This document shows, in pieces, positions 7,898 to 17,066 of a DNA stretch of 64,000 nt. The DNA lies in NCBI RefSeq assembly GCF_004376845.1, contig NZ_SNUW01000002.1, positions 248,001 to 312,000 of the forward strand, in the 5' to 3' direction. Position 1 is the first letter of the stretch; every line of letters begins with the position of its first letter. The translations under genes were made by a program, and so were the position numbers. The notes under the pieces were generated by a model, which was not told the origin of the DNA, ran no database searches, and saw nothing but the letters and a program-made list of their open reading frames with translations. Origin of the DNA: Psychromonas algarum. Its GTDB lineage: Bacteria > Pseudomonadota > Gammaproteobacteria > Enterobacterales > Psychromonadaceae.

Positions 7898-9145
7898 TTA
7901 AGAACGAATTAAATTATCACTAATACCAATCCATTTATATGTTGTTAATTCAGGCAAGCCCATTGGACCACGAGCATGAAGTTTTTGAGTTGATACTGCG
8001 ACTTCAGCACCTAGACCAAATTGGCTGCCATCAGTAAAGCGAGTACTTGTATTAACATAAACAGCAGCTGAATTAACTGCATTGATAAATTTATTTGCCA
8101 CAGTAAAATCATTCGTCAAAATACCGTCAGAATGTTCTGAACTATGCTCTCGTATATGGGCGAGTGCTTCACTTAAATTAGCAACAATTTTGACACCTAG
8201 GTTTAAAGATAACCATTCACGAGAAAAGTCACCTTCTTGAGCAAGTGTTGCATTATCACCTAAAATTGCTTTTGCTTTCTCTTCTGCAACTAATGTCACT
8301 CCAAGCGGTAATAGATGTGCAGCTAATTTAGGCAAGAAGGTTTCTGCTATATCAGCTTCTACTAATAATGTGTCTAATGCATTACAAACACTTGGACGTT
8401 GTACTTTAGCGTTTTCGATAATTGCTAACGCTTTCTCTACATTAACTGTTTTTTCAGCAAATAGATGACAAATACCAATACCACCAATAATGACTGGAAT
8501 GGTGCTGTTTTCTTTACAGAATTTTTGTAAACCTGAATTACCACGAGGAATAATCATATCTACGTATTTATCTAACTTTAATAATTCGCCCACTAATGCA
8601 CGATCTGTATTTTCTATGTATTGCACTGCTGTTCTTGGTAATCCCACTTTTTCTAATGCATTTTGGATATGTTTTACCAACACTAAATTAGAATTAATGG
8701 TTTCTTTACCGCCACGTAGAATACTTGCATTACCTGTTTTTAAACTAAGAGCCGCAATATCAATAGTTACATTTGGACGCGCTTCATAAATAACACCTAA
8801 TACCCCCACAGGTACTCGACGTTTACAAAGCTTTAAACCATTCTCAAGTAATTTACTATCAAACTCTTCACCTACAGGGTCAGATAATCCAATCACACTA
8901 CGTAAATCAGCAATAACACCAGCTAAACGAGTTTCATCTAATAATAAGCGGTCTAATAAAGCTTCTGTTAGTCCAGCAGCTTTACCTGCTTCAATATCTT
9001 TATTATTAGCAGTGACAATTTCTTCAACATTTGCTTCTAATTCAATAGCAATCGCTTCTAACGCAGCATTTTTTGTAGTTGTATCTGTAATAGCTAATTC
9101 ATAGCTTGCGTCTTTAGCTTGTTGGCCTATTTGTTGTAAATTCAT
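7898..9145 (-). CDS. proA: gamma-glutamyl phosphate reductase
   Basis: This enzyme (415 residues, the family's normal length) reduces glutamyl-5-phosphate to glutamate-5-semialdehyde with NADPH, the second step of proline synthesis in the cytoplasm. It shows the aldehyde-dehydrogenase-type region [17 protein letters not shown], the SILRGGKE block and the cysteine motif [14 protein letters not shown] that carries the catalytic thiol. It follows proB by 41 bp on the same strand, so the two form a proBA operon, fitting the labile intermediate passed between them. The start is ATG with GGAG about 7 nt upstream. Confidence 0.97.
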   Translation of the reverse strand: MNLQQIGQQAKDASYELAITDTTTKNAALEAIAIELEANVEEIVTANNKDIEAGKAAGLTEALLDRLLLDETRLAGVIADLRSVIGLSDPVGEEFDSKLLENGLKLCKRRVPVGVLGVIYEARPNVTIDIAALSLKTGNASILRGGKETINSNLVLVKHIQNALEKVGLPRTAVQYIENTDRALVGELLKLDKYVDMIIPRGNSGLQKFCKENSTIPVIIGGIGICHLFAEKTVNVEKALAIIENAKVQRPSVCNALDTLLVEADIAETFLPKLAAHLLPLGVTLVAEEKAKAILGDNATLAQEGDFSREWLSLNLGVKIVANLSEALAHIREHSSEHSDGILTNDFTVANKFINAVNSAAVYVNTSTRFTDGSQFGLGAEVAVSTQKLHARGPMGLPELTTYKWIGISDNLIRS

Positions 9146-9186
9146 TCCTACTCCTTTGAATTGATCCCAAACTAAGGGATCATTTA

Positions 9187-10296
9187 TTATAAAATTACTA
9201 AATCGTCACGATGGATAACAACAGTACCGTGTTCATAACCTAGTATTTTTTCTATTTGATCTGAATGTTGACCTTTGATTTGCTCAATATCGATACTTTT
9301 ATAACGTACGATACCACGGGCAATTTCTTTACCTAGTTGGTTACAAACGGAAACAACGTAACCACGTAAAAAATGAGACTCAACAGAACAAATACCTTTT
9401 GCTAATAAGCTACTACCAGTAGCTAATATGGCTTGTTCTGCACCTTGGTCAACAACGATCACTCCTGCTGTGCGGGATCCTGCAAAGATCCAATTTTTTC
9501 TCGCTTCTAAGCGACAGTTTTCTGATATAAAACGAGTCCCCACTGCTAAACCATTAGCAGCATCTAAAATAACATTTTTACGTTGTCCGGAAGCAATCAC
9601 AACTTCGATACCAGCACGGTTAGCAACGGTAGCAGACTCTATTTTTGTCGCCATACCACCTGTGCCTAAACCTCCAACACTGCCACCAGCCAATTGATGA
9701 ATGGCATCGGTTATTTCTGTCACTTCAGGGATCAATTGAGCATCAGGGTTATTACGAGGATCTGCTGTAAATAAACCTTGTTGATCGGTTAATAAAATTA
9801 ACTGATCAGCATCGGCTAATAATGCGACTAATGCAGATAAATTATCATTGTCACCCACTTTAATTTCACGCGTTGCAACGGCATCATTTTCATTAACTAA
9901 AGGGATAATTCGATGCTTTAACAATGTATTTAATGTATCTCGAGCATTAAGAAAACGCCCTTTATCATCTAAATCAGCACGAGTTAATAGCATTTGCCCT
10001 ACATGTAAACCGTATATTTTAAATAGGTTTTCCCATTCTCGTACTAGTTGTCCTTGGCCGACAGCGGCTAACATTTGTTTATTAGCAATCGTTGGTTCGA
10101 TATCAGGCATATTTAAATGCTCTTTACCTGCAGCAATGGCGCCTGAGGTAACAACAATAATGGGGTGACCTTGCTGATGTAAAATTGCACATTGACGTAC
10201 AATTTCAACCATTTGTGCTCGATCAAGTTTAGCGGTACCACTGGTTAAGACACTTGTTCCTAATTTAACTACAATTGTTTTTTTAATCGCGTTCAT
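9187..10296 (-). CDS. proB: glutamate 5-kinase
   Basis: This kinase (369 residues) phosphorylates glutamate to glutamyl-5-phosphate, the first and feedback-inhibited step of proline synthesis. The N-terminal amino-acid-kinase domain begins with [12 protein letters not shown] and includes [15 protein letters not shown] and [10 protein letters not shown]-terminal PUA domain (about residues 275-365) includes GSSLLAKGI and ARGIVRY. It is the first gene of proBA. The 179 bp upstream lie between proB and crl, with the crl terminator in the middle. crl, frsA and proBA are also close together in E. coli, which supports the assignments. Confidence 0.97.
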   Translation of the reverse strand: MNAIKKTIVVKLGTSVLTSGTAKLDRAQMVEIVRQCAILHQQGHPIIVVTSGAIAAGKEHLNMPDIEPTIANKQMLAAVGQGQLVREWENLFKIYGLHVGQMLLTRADLDDKGRFLNARDTLNTLLKHRIIPLVNENDAVATREIKVGDNDNLSALVALLADADQLILLTDQQGLFTADPRNNPDAQLIPEVTEITDAIHQLAGGSVGGLGTGGMATKIESATVANRAGIEVVIASGQRKNVILDAANGLAVGTRFISENCRLEARKNWIFAGSRTAGVIVVDQGAEQAILATGSSLLAKGICSVESHFLRGYVVSVCNQLGKEIARGIVRYKSIDIEQIKGQHSDQIEKILGYEHGTVVIHRDDLVIL

Positions 10297-10371
10297 TATT
10301 TATGCTTCATTTCAGAAAATAAAAAATACTCAACGTATAGGTAATTCACCTTTAATGGCATTGTTGAGCTT

Positions 10372-10404
10372 AAAAAAAAACAGCAGCTTAAATAGCTGCT
10401 GTTT
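10372..10404 (-). terminator. Rho-independent terminator after crl
   Basis: The 11-bp stem AAACAGCAGCT/AGCTGCTGTTT (10394-10404 with 10378-10388) has a 5-nt loop and is followed on the minus strand by about nine U residues (complement of 10372-10380). It lies about 70 bp after the crl stop and upstream of proB, separating the two units. Confidence 0.92.
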
Positions 10405-10475
10405 CCAGTATAACATTATTGATTCACAAATGAGATGATCAAAAAAATAGCGCTTACCTCTAATTTAATAATCAA

Positions 10476-10847
10476 TTAAGCAGCCGTTAATTTACAACCA
10501 ATTTCATTATCAATTAATACACTCAATTTATCAGTAAAGTGTGTAAAGGATTGATCAAGCTGTTGCATTTGTTTTTTATTGATAGTAGCTTCAACCCAAT
10601 TACCTTGGATATCATATAAACCGTTATATCGTTTATATTGGAAGGTATTTCCAGTACGAGTAACCAATAACCACCAGCCTAAAAATGTTCTATTTTCAGG
10701 TTCTTCTTTATCATCTACACATATTTCTAAACAATCAAAGAAAAAAGTACCTTCGTCCGACTGTAGCTTGCGAAAATATGGACCGATATCGGTAAACAAT
10801 TTAAATAAACGTCCACGTGATGGACCTTTTAAAGCTGTATCTGACAT
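10476..10847 (-). CDS. crl: sigma factor-binding protein Crl
   Basis: This 123-residue protein aligns along its length with E. coli Crl from memory: SRGRLFKLFTDIGPYFRK, FFFDCLEICVD, FLGWWLLV and GNWVEA match in order, including the aromatic residues in GPY and GWW needed for sigma binding. Crl is a small cytoplasmic protein that binds RpoS (sigma-S) and favours assembly of RNA polymerase with it, raising stationary-phase and stress transcription. It lies 56 bp after frsA on the same strand, the same order as in E. coli, and ends at a strong terminator. Confidence 0.92.
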   Translation of the reverse strand: MSDTALKGPSRGRLFKLFTDIGPYFRKLQSDEGTFFFDCLEICVDDKEEPENRTFLGWWLLVTRTGNTFQYKRYNGLYDIQGNWVEATINKKQMQQLDQSFTHFTDKLSVLIDNEIGCKLTAA

Positions 10848-10903
10848 GTTAGGGGGATATCCTTTTTATCTGTATGCTCGAATAATTACTTCAAATATAT
10901 CAG

Positions 10904-12163
10904 CTACTCTTGTAAATGTTGTGTTAACCATTGGGCAGAATACTCCAAAGATTTCAAATAAGAGGCAAAAATGGGAGGTTTATCAATAATATTTGCTTCG
11001 CTTTCATAACTTGCCCGTGCAATTAACTTTAAATCCTCTTCATTACATAAAATATCTTTGCTGTGCCCAATACTTAGAATAGGTGTTTTAGTACGTGTAC
11101 GTCCTAATAATCCTTGTTTTACTAATGAAAATGGTACACAGCTTTGATATAAATTAGCCACATCAGAACTTTTTATTTGCATACGACTAGCAAGACAATC
11201 CAAAGTCATTGGTGGTAATTTTGAAAAATTGCTAATGCTATCAAAGACACTTCCTACAGCAGCACCAACACTCACTACCGTTTTGACTAATTGAGGTTCT
11301 AAATAAGCTAAGCGATTTGCAACATTTCCCCCCATGCGCATCCCCATTAATGACATGCGAGCTTGATCAACCCAAGGTACTTGAGTCATATAATGTAAAA
11401 CTGCTTGATGTAACTGCGAAGTATCTTGCTCTAACTTTAGTTGGCTAGAAAAACCAACACCAGGCATATCGACAGTTAACATTGCTAAACCTGCTGGTTT
11501 AAGCTGTTTTTCAAAGAGGGGTAAAAAGTCACATTGCAGCGTATCGATTCCCCCGCTCACAATAACAACAGGATGAATAACGTCATCGTTTGGCAGATGC
11601 AAATAACAACGGATATTTCTACCTTTAAAAGGAACGAGGATCTCTTTTAATAAAGCAGTTTCTTCTTGATCAAAAGTGCAACGATAATTCGAGAAAGCAA
11701 GTAACTGTGCTTGAATACTATTTTCATCGCCTTTTAGATGAGGATAGCTAGCAATACTGTAACATTGAGAGGCGAGATAAAAGGCTTTTTTAGCTTGTTC
11801 TTTATGGCCAAATTTAACTAACTCATTTGCTTCTCTTTGAAACTTCATGCCTTTACTTGACCATTCATAACTCCAGTTACCAGAGCGAAAACCAATTACA
11901 GTATCTAATAGTTCTGGGTCACTACGTTTATTTTTTGAAGCACTTATTTTTGCTAACACTTCATAGCAGTCAATAATATCCAACCCTTGCCAAGCCCATT
12001 GCATCAATTTAATTAATCGATACCAACCAACCTGCTCTTCTCCATCCATAGTCCGATTATGCAATTTTTTATTTTTTTTAGAGCCGCTATTTGCAATTAA
12101 AGTAGATGTTTCTTGAACATTATATTTTTCAGCAAATAAGACTTCAGATAGATTTTTAGACAT
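10904..12163 (-). CDS. frsA: FrsA family alpha/beta-hydrolase-fold protein
   Basis: This 419-residue protein matches FrsA/YafA: LSEVLFAEKYNVQETSTL at the start, WYRLIKLMQWAWQGLD and LLDTVIGFRSGNWSYEW in the N-terminal helical region, then an alpha/beta-hydrolase fold with VVIVSGGIDTLQCDF. The usual nucleophile elbow GxSxG reads GMRMG here, so a classical serine is missing, as in E. coli FrsA. The family was linked to the EIIA-Glc/fermentation switch and reported as an esterase or pyruvate decarboxylase; these activities are disputed, so I leave the reaction open. The start has GAGAA just upstream. It precedes crl, as in enterobacteria. Confidence 0.9.
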   Translation of the reverse strand: MSKNLSEVLFAEKYNVQETSTLIANSGSKKNKKLHNRTMDGEEQVGWYRLIKLMQWAWQGLDIIDCYEVLAKISASKNKRSDPELLDTVIGFRSGNWSYEWSSKGMKFQREANELVKFGHKEQAKKAFYLASQCYSIASYPHLKGDENSIQAQLLAFSNYRCTFDQEETALLKEILVPFKGRNIRCYLHLPNDDVIHPVVIVSGGIDTLQCDFLPLFEKQLKPAGLAMLTVDMPGVGFSSQLKLEQDTSQLHQAVLHYMTQVPWVDQARMSLMGMRMGGNVANRLAYLEPQLVKTVVSVGAAVGSVFDSISNFSKLPPMTLDCLASRMQIKSSDVANLYQSCVPFSLVKQGLLGRTRTKTPILSIGHSKDILCNEEDLKLIARASYESEANIIDKPPIFASYLKSLEYSAQWLTQHLQE

Positions 12164-12193
12164 AAATTTCTCGTTAAATTATTAGGCTTAACT

Positions 12194-12219
12194 TATTATA
12201 TAATTCAATATTATATAAT
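12194..12219. repeat. paired palindromes upstream of the nnrS-like gene
   Basis: TATTATATAAT occurs twice (12194-12204 and 12209-12219), 15 bp apart, in the 66-bp divergent gap between frsA and the NnrS-like gene. Each copy contains the perfect palindrome ATTATATAAT. They could be an operator or overlapping -10 elements for the divergent genes. They do not match the NsrR consensus that I know. The repeat is certain; the function is not. Confidence 0.45.
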
Positions 12220-12229
12220 AGAGAATAAC

Positions 12230-13423
12230 ATGATCCAGATAAGCGACAATGCCAAAGAACAACAATTGATTCCAATTTTTAGATTAGGTTTTCGACCTTT
12301 TTTTCTTGCAGGAACTATTTTCAGTGTTCTTAGTATGTTGGCTTGGATTTTTATCTTAACAGGAAAGATAACCTTACCTTCACAAATCCCACCTATCATT
12401 TGGCATGCCCATGAAATGCTATTCGGTTTCGCTGGCGCAATCATCCTTGGTTTCTTGCTCACGGCAGTGCAAAACTGGACGGGTTTTCCCGGTTTAAAAG
12501 GCAAAAGATTAGCGAGTTTATTTGCTTTATGGTTAAGCGCCCGTATTGCATTATTTGCTTTTCCAGTCGACCTATTTTGGCTAACTTTTATATTAGAAGT
12601 TAGCTGGATGCCATTAGCGGCAATGGTTTTGGGCCAAGCAGTCATGTCAGCAAAACAGTGGAGAAACTTGTTTTTTGTTCCTTTATTATTTGCCATGAGT
12701 TTATTAAATATTGTTAGTTTATTAGCACTACAATCTGGTGAGTATTTTATTGCTCAACAAGCAATATGGAGTATGTTCTTTTTGGTGTTATTCATTATTG
12801 CAGTCATGGGTGGACGTGTTATCCCATTCTTCACCGCGAAAGGAACAGCAACTGAAAAAGCCACTGTTATATTAGGATTAGAATATTTATGCTTAGCGCC
12901 TCTTTTATTCCTTGCTATTTTAGTCTGGTTCCCTTCATTAGGTGCTTTTGCTGTACCTCTTGCATTAATCGCAGGTATTGCAAATTTAGTTAGATTATTA
13001 CGTTGGAAACCTCAACTGACATTACCAGTCCCTTTATTGTGGTCATTACATTTAAGCTATTTTTTACTTTCTATCGGTTTAGTCTTTTATGCATTAGGTT
13101 TACTCGTCCCATCAGTGAGTAGCGTTAGTATGATCCACTTATCTGCTATTGGTGGAATTGGTGGCGTTATTCTAGCAATGATCAGTCGTGTTTCATTAGG
13201 CCATACTGGACGTACTTTAAATCCATCAAAATGGATGAATATTGCATTTATCGCAACAGCATTATCTGCACTGACAAGAGTTGTTTTACCTTATTTAATG
13301 CCAGATGTGCCATTAATGGGTTATGCCATTAGTGCGCTACTTTGGTGTAGTGCTTTTATGCTATTTATTATTTTTTATGCAAAAATGTTGCTGTCTGCAC
13401 GTATCGATAAACGTCCAGGTTAA
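12230..13423 (+). CDS. NnrS family haem/copper-linked membrane protein
   Basis: This 397-residue polytopic protein has about 12 predicted membrane helices. It carries the NnrS signature WHAHEMLFGFAGAIILGFLLTAVQNWTG near residues 65-92 (here in two overlapping pieces) and GGRVIPFFTAKG. NnrS proteins sit in the inner membrane, often under nitric-oxide control, and protect against NO stress. Their exact chemistry is not firmly known, although metal or haem binding has been reported. GAGAA precedes the ATG. The gene is alone on the plus strand, divergent from frsA and convergent with the broken antiporter gene 7 bp away. No norB, hmp or nsrR is nearby, so NO regulation is only inferred from the family. 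Confidence 0.85.
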   Translation: MIQISDNAKEQQLIPIFRLGFRPFFLAGTIFSVLSMLAWIFILTGKITLPSQIPPIIWHAHEMLFGFAGAIILGFLLTAVQNWTGFPGLKGKRLASLFALWLSARIALFAFPVDLFWLTFILEVSWMPLAAMVLGQAVMSAKQWRNLFFVPLLFAMSLLNIVSLLALQSGEYFIAQQAIWSMFFLVLFIIAVMGGRVIPFFTAKGTATEKATVILGLEYLCLAPLLFLAILVWFPSLGAFAVPLALIAGIANLVRLLRWKPQLTLPVPLLWSLHLSYFLLSIGLVFYALGLLVPSVSSVSMIHLSAIGGIGGVILAMISRVSLGHTGRTLNPSKWMNIAFIATALSALTRVVLPYLMPDVPLMGYAISALLWCSAFMLFIIFYAKMLLSARIDKRPG

Positions 13424-13430
13424 AAGTCTA

Positions 13431-15412
13431 TTATTTAGATGGAGCCTCCCGAACCTTGAGTAAAAGCGTATCTGCTTTTTCAAGGTTCTGCTGTTCACCT
13501 AATAGCAGCAATAAATCATTTACTTTGAAACAACTGGCTGGCTTGATTTTAATTACCTGTCCGCCCTCTCGTTGTAACTTTTTAATGATGACTCCTTTAA
13601 CTTTAAAAGATGAGATAGGTTTACCAATAAACTCAGACAAAGTAGGTAAACGCACTGCATGTAATTTTTCTACTTCATCAAATTCACTGTTATCTGAAAA
13701 GCGTGCCTTAGTTTGCTCTAACTCTCCGTAATAAAATCCATGTAAATTTTCATATTGCATTTTACGTTCATCATCCATTCTTCTCATTATTTTTCGATGT
13801 GAAACACCTGATAAAAGTAAAACATGTGCCACCATCATTAAACTTCCTTCTAGCACTTCAGGCACCACAGCAGTTGCTCCCGCAGCTTTTAATTGAGCTA
13901 GTCCTCGATCACTTTTAGTTCTCACTAACACTTTAATATCTGGGTTAATAGGACGAATAACTTCTAATAGGGCTTTAGAACGTTGTAAATCATCAAAGGT
14001 AATTATTAAGAGTTTTGCTTTTTCTAAACCAGCAATGAGTAAAATATCTCGACGACTCGCATCACCAAACTCAATGTTTTCACCGCCTTTTCTAGCTTCT
14101 TTAACTCGCATGGGATCTCTATCTAAAACAATAAATGGTAGTGATTCCATTTTTAAAAAGCGTGAAACTATTTGTCCAACTCGGCCATATCCGCAAATAA
14201 TCGTATGCTCAGTGAACTGCCCTGGTAAGGTTTTATTCAACCCGAATACTTTTTCAGAATGGTGCATGACTTCTTTAGATATTTTTTGGCTATATTGAAC
14301 CAATAAAGGAGTTAATGACATGCTGATCACGCCTGTTGCTAAAATTAAAGAGGCAAGTTGCTCATCCAAAAGATGATACTTTGTAGCCAAAGCGACTAAA
14401 ATAAATCCAAACTCCCCCATTTGTGCTAATGCAATACCAACGCCTAATGAAGTACTAATATTTTCTTTCATTAAAATGGCAGCAACGGCGACAGTAAAAA
14501 TTTTAGCCGCAATAACCACCACCACTAAAATAAATAATATACCCAGATTATTAGCTAACACCTGCGCATCTAATAACGTGCCAATAGAAACAAAGAACAT
14601 CGCCATCAAAATATCTTTAAACGGACGGATATCACTTAACAATTGATTTCTATAATGACTCTCCGCAAGCATCATACCGGCTAAAAAAGCCCCTAAGGCC
14701 ATCGATAGGCCCAAATATTGCGTAAAAGCAGACGCTAATATAGTAATAAATAAGGTGGAAAGAATAAATATTTCATCGAAACGCACTTTACCAACTTCAT
14801 CAAAGAAGAGTGGCAAAACCCAACGGCCAACGGCTAATAAAATAACCACAGCAAACAACCCTTTGATAAAGGCAAAACCTAATTCAAACAACAACTGCCC
14901 CTCTAACTCAGGCATGGCAATAATAGGAATAATAATTAAAAAGGGAACCACAGCTAAATCTTGAAATAACAAAACAGAAATAGTCAGTTTGCTCGATTCT
15001 GAATGCAACCGTTGCTGATCACTTAATACTTTAATAATGACAGCCGTTGAGGACATGGTAAGTACGCTGGCAACTGTAAAAGATTGTTGCCACGATAAAG
15101 AGAAGAACTGACTCAGCCAATAAAACAAGGAAAAGGAAAGAATAACCTGTAACGCTCCAACACCAAAACAGAGCGGCGCATACTCAATAACTTATCAAAG
15201 GAAAACTCTAAACCAAGTGAAAACATGAGGAAAACAATGCCAAATTCCGCAATCAATTCTATTTCATAGTATGAGCTTAAAAAATTTAATAAAGATGGGC
15301 CAAGCATAAAGCCAGTAAAAAGATAGGCAACAATATTAGACAATCGCAAATGTCTAAAAATAGCCACGCATATGATGGCAAAAAATAACAAAACCAATAA
15401 GTCATTAAGCAT
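13431..15412 (-). pseudogene. Kef/YbaL-type CPA2 cation:proton antiporter, frameshifted
   Basis: Two frames together make one protein. Residues 1-79 (from ATG at 15412) end in LLSMRRSV and then run into a stop at 15113. The rest, starting with FGVGALQVILSFSLFYWLSQ, is in another frame down to 13431. Adding one T in the run complementary to A15165-A15168 restores a 660-residue reading. The joined protein has the 12-13-helix CPA2 exchanger domain (SSTAVIIKVL, LSMALGAFLAGMMLAESHYR), an RCK_N/TrkA-N nucleotide domain (IICGYGRVGQIVSRF) and an RCK_C domain. Such proteins exchange K+ or Na+ for protons in the inner membrane under nucleotide control. It may be a true mutation, a sequencing error in a homopolymer, or programmed slippage. 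Confidence 0.85.
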
Positions 15413-15437
15413 ACATATCTTCCATCGAGAATATACT

Positions 15438-15460
15438 TATACCAATTACAATAAATAGCG
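15438..15460. repeat. second copy of the MITE-like end sequence
   Basis: TATACCAATTACAATAAATAG plus CG matches the left end of the repeat at 6203 and agrees at 15 of 17 positions with the complement of that repeat's right end. A possible opposite end, GGTATA at 15526-15531, would make an element of about 94 bp. It lies in the 314-bp gene-free gap (15413-15726) between tilS and the broken antiporter gene. That gap must also hold the antiporter promoter, but I see nothing else definite there. Confidence 0.5.
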
Positions 15461-15726
15461 CCTTTCCATAAAGAGTAAAAATTGAAATAAAGTGTTGCTG
15501 AATAGTTTATAGGAGGCTTAGTACAGGTATAAAAAGTATTTTAAGAGAACAAACAATCATAGAAGCTATTTACAAGTACTCTGAAAAATAAACGATTTAA
15601 CCTCAATTGCAGATAAGCAAGTCAATACAGCGTCGCTAGTTTTCGTATTTTGATATGAAACCAGCTTGCAATAAACTGACAGGGAGGTGCTTGGCAAAAA
15701 GATAGGAATAATGATAAATGTGAAAA

Positions 15727-17058
15727 TTAACTTAAACGCAATGATAAGGTTAATTTAGGTAATGTAGGCTCTGTACATTGCCATAAACCAACAGCTTCAA
15801 CCAATTTATCATTGATAAAAATAAATATCACCTGCTCTCGCAACCAAGGTGGAACTTGATATTCATGCAATAATTTTTTAATACTTCTACTTTTATCTCG
15901 ACCTTCAGGTAAGCAAACTAAGTTGCTATCGATATGCTGTCGTAAGCAACATTTAATCTGGAAATTTTCAGAAAGTTCACTTTCAACCTTAGAGAAATCA
16001 ACACCTAATTTAGCGTCAACAAGCCACAATATTTTTTCACCTGACCAATCAATAGCTTGCTCTGGAAATTGCATTTTCTGTGTTGTTACCATAAATAAAT
16101 GCTCTTGATAACGACGAATAGATTCTGATTGAAGTTGTAATTTCGGCTGTTTATCCACTTGAGCTAACGCCACTTCATGCCATAAAGCTAACAACTGTTT
16201 ATTACTCGGATATTGTACCCCATTAGATTTTAGCCAATAACGAATGACATTATTACGCCTTGCATCACTTAGCAGGGAAAGCTTTGCAATACTTAACGTC
16301 TGCTGTGAAAAAAATTCACATTGGCAGTTTTCTAAATCTTGCTGTGCAATTTCATTTAATAGGGATTGTTGTTCTTGGCATAACTGTGCAGTACGTGAAA
16401 CTGATTGAGCAATCGCCGGCCATCGTTGTTTTAATAAAGGGGATATTTCATGACGAATAAAATTTCGATCAAAGTCTGTATTTTGATTACTTTCATCTTC
16501 AATCCATTGTAATTGATGCAGCTTTGCATAATCAGTTAATTGTTGACGAGAAAAAATCAAAAGTGGACGCAATAAAGTCCCTTCGAAAAAAGCCTGTGAC
16601 GTTTGAATCCCTTGTAACCCAGTGCTACCAGAGCCTCTTTTTAAAGCTAACAATAACGTTTCTAACTGATCATCTTGATGATGCCCTGTTAAAATTATAT
16701 CGTTTGCTTGCATTTTTTCTCGAAAACATTGATAACGAGCATCTCTTGCTAAGGCTTCTAAACTGGTTCTAGGCCGATTCTCAATATGCACTTTAGAATG
16801 AATTAACGTCACCCCCAACTGCTCACATAATTGAGTACAAAAACTCCCCCAGTGCTCAGCATTTTCACTTAAACCATGATTCACATTATGTGCAAGTAAC
16901 TCAATACCATCTCTGTTTTTTAAAAACTGATGCGCGAGGTGTAATAATACAACTGAATCTAAACCACCACTTAATGCCACAATCAAACGAAACTTAGTAG
17001 TAGACTCGATTAAAAGTTGCTTTAAATGTGCATTAAATAAGTTAGATAATGGCTGCAT
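15727..17058 (-). CDS. tilS: tRNA(Ile)-lysidine synthase
   Basis: This cytoplasmic enzyme (443 residues) uses ATP and lysine to change C34 of tRNA-Ile(CAU) into lysidine, so that the tRNA reads AUA codons. The N-terminal PP-loop ATPase motif is LIVALSGGLDSVVLLHLA (about residues 25-42), followed by HNVNHGLS and GHHQDDQLETLLLALKRG. The C-terminal TilS substrate-binding domains include VPPWLREQVIFIF. It lies 8 bp after dnaE and is probably co-transcribed. In E. coli accA, ldcC and others lie between these genes, and they are absent here. Confidence 0.95.
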   Translation of the reverse strand: MQPLSNLFNAHLKQLLIESTTKFRLIVALSGGLDSVVLLHLAHQFLKNRDGIELLAHNVNHGLSENAEHWGSFCTQLCEQLGVTLIHSKVHIENRPRTSLEALARDARYQCFREKMQANDIILTGHHQDDQLETLLLALKRGSGSTGLQGIQTSQAFFEGTLLRPLLIFSRQQLTDYAKLHQLQWIEDESNQNTDFDRNFIRHEISPLLKQRWPAIAQSVSRTAQLCQEQQSLLNEIAQQDLENCQCEFFSQQTLSIAKLSLLSDARRNNVIRYWLKSNGVQYPSNKQLLALWHEVALAQVDKQPKLQLQSESIRRYQEHLFMVTTQKMQFPEQAIDWSGEKILWLVDAKLGVDFSKVESELSENFQIKCCLRQHIDSNLVCLPEGRDKSRSIKKLLHEYQVPPWLREQVIFIFINDKLVEAVGLWQCTEPTLPKLTLSLRLS

Positions 17059-17066
17059 TTTTAGGT

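Noticed and set aside
12211-12696. A 161-residue open frame antisense to the NnrS-like gene
   Set aside because: It mirrors the membrane-helix codons of the real gene, and the opposite frame matches a known family.
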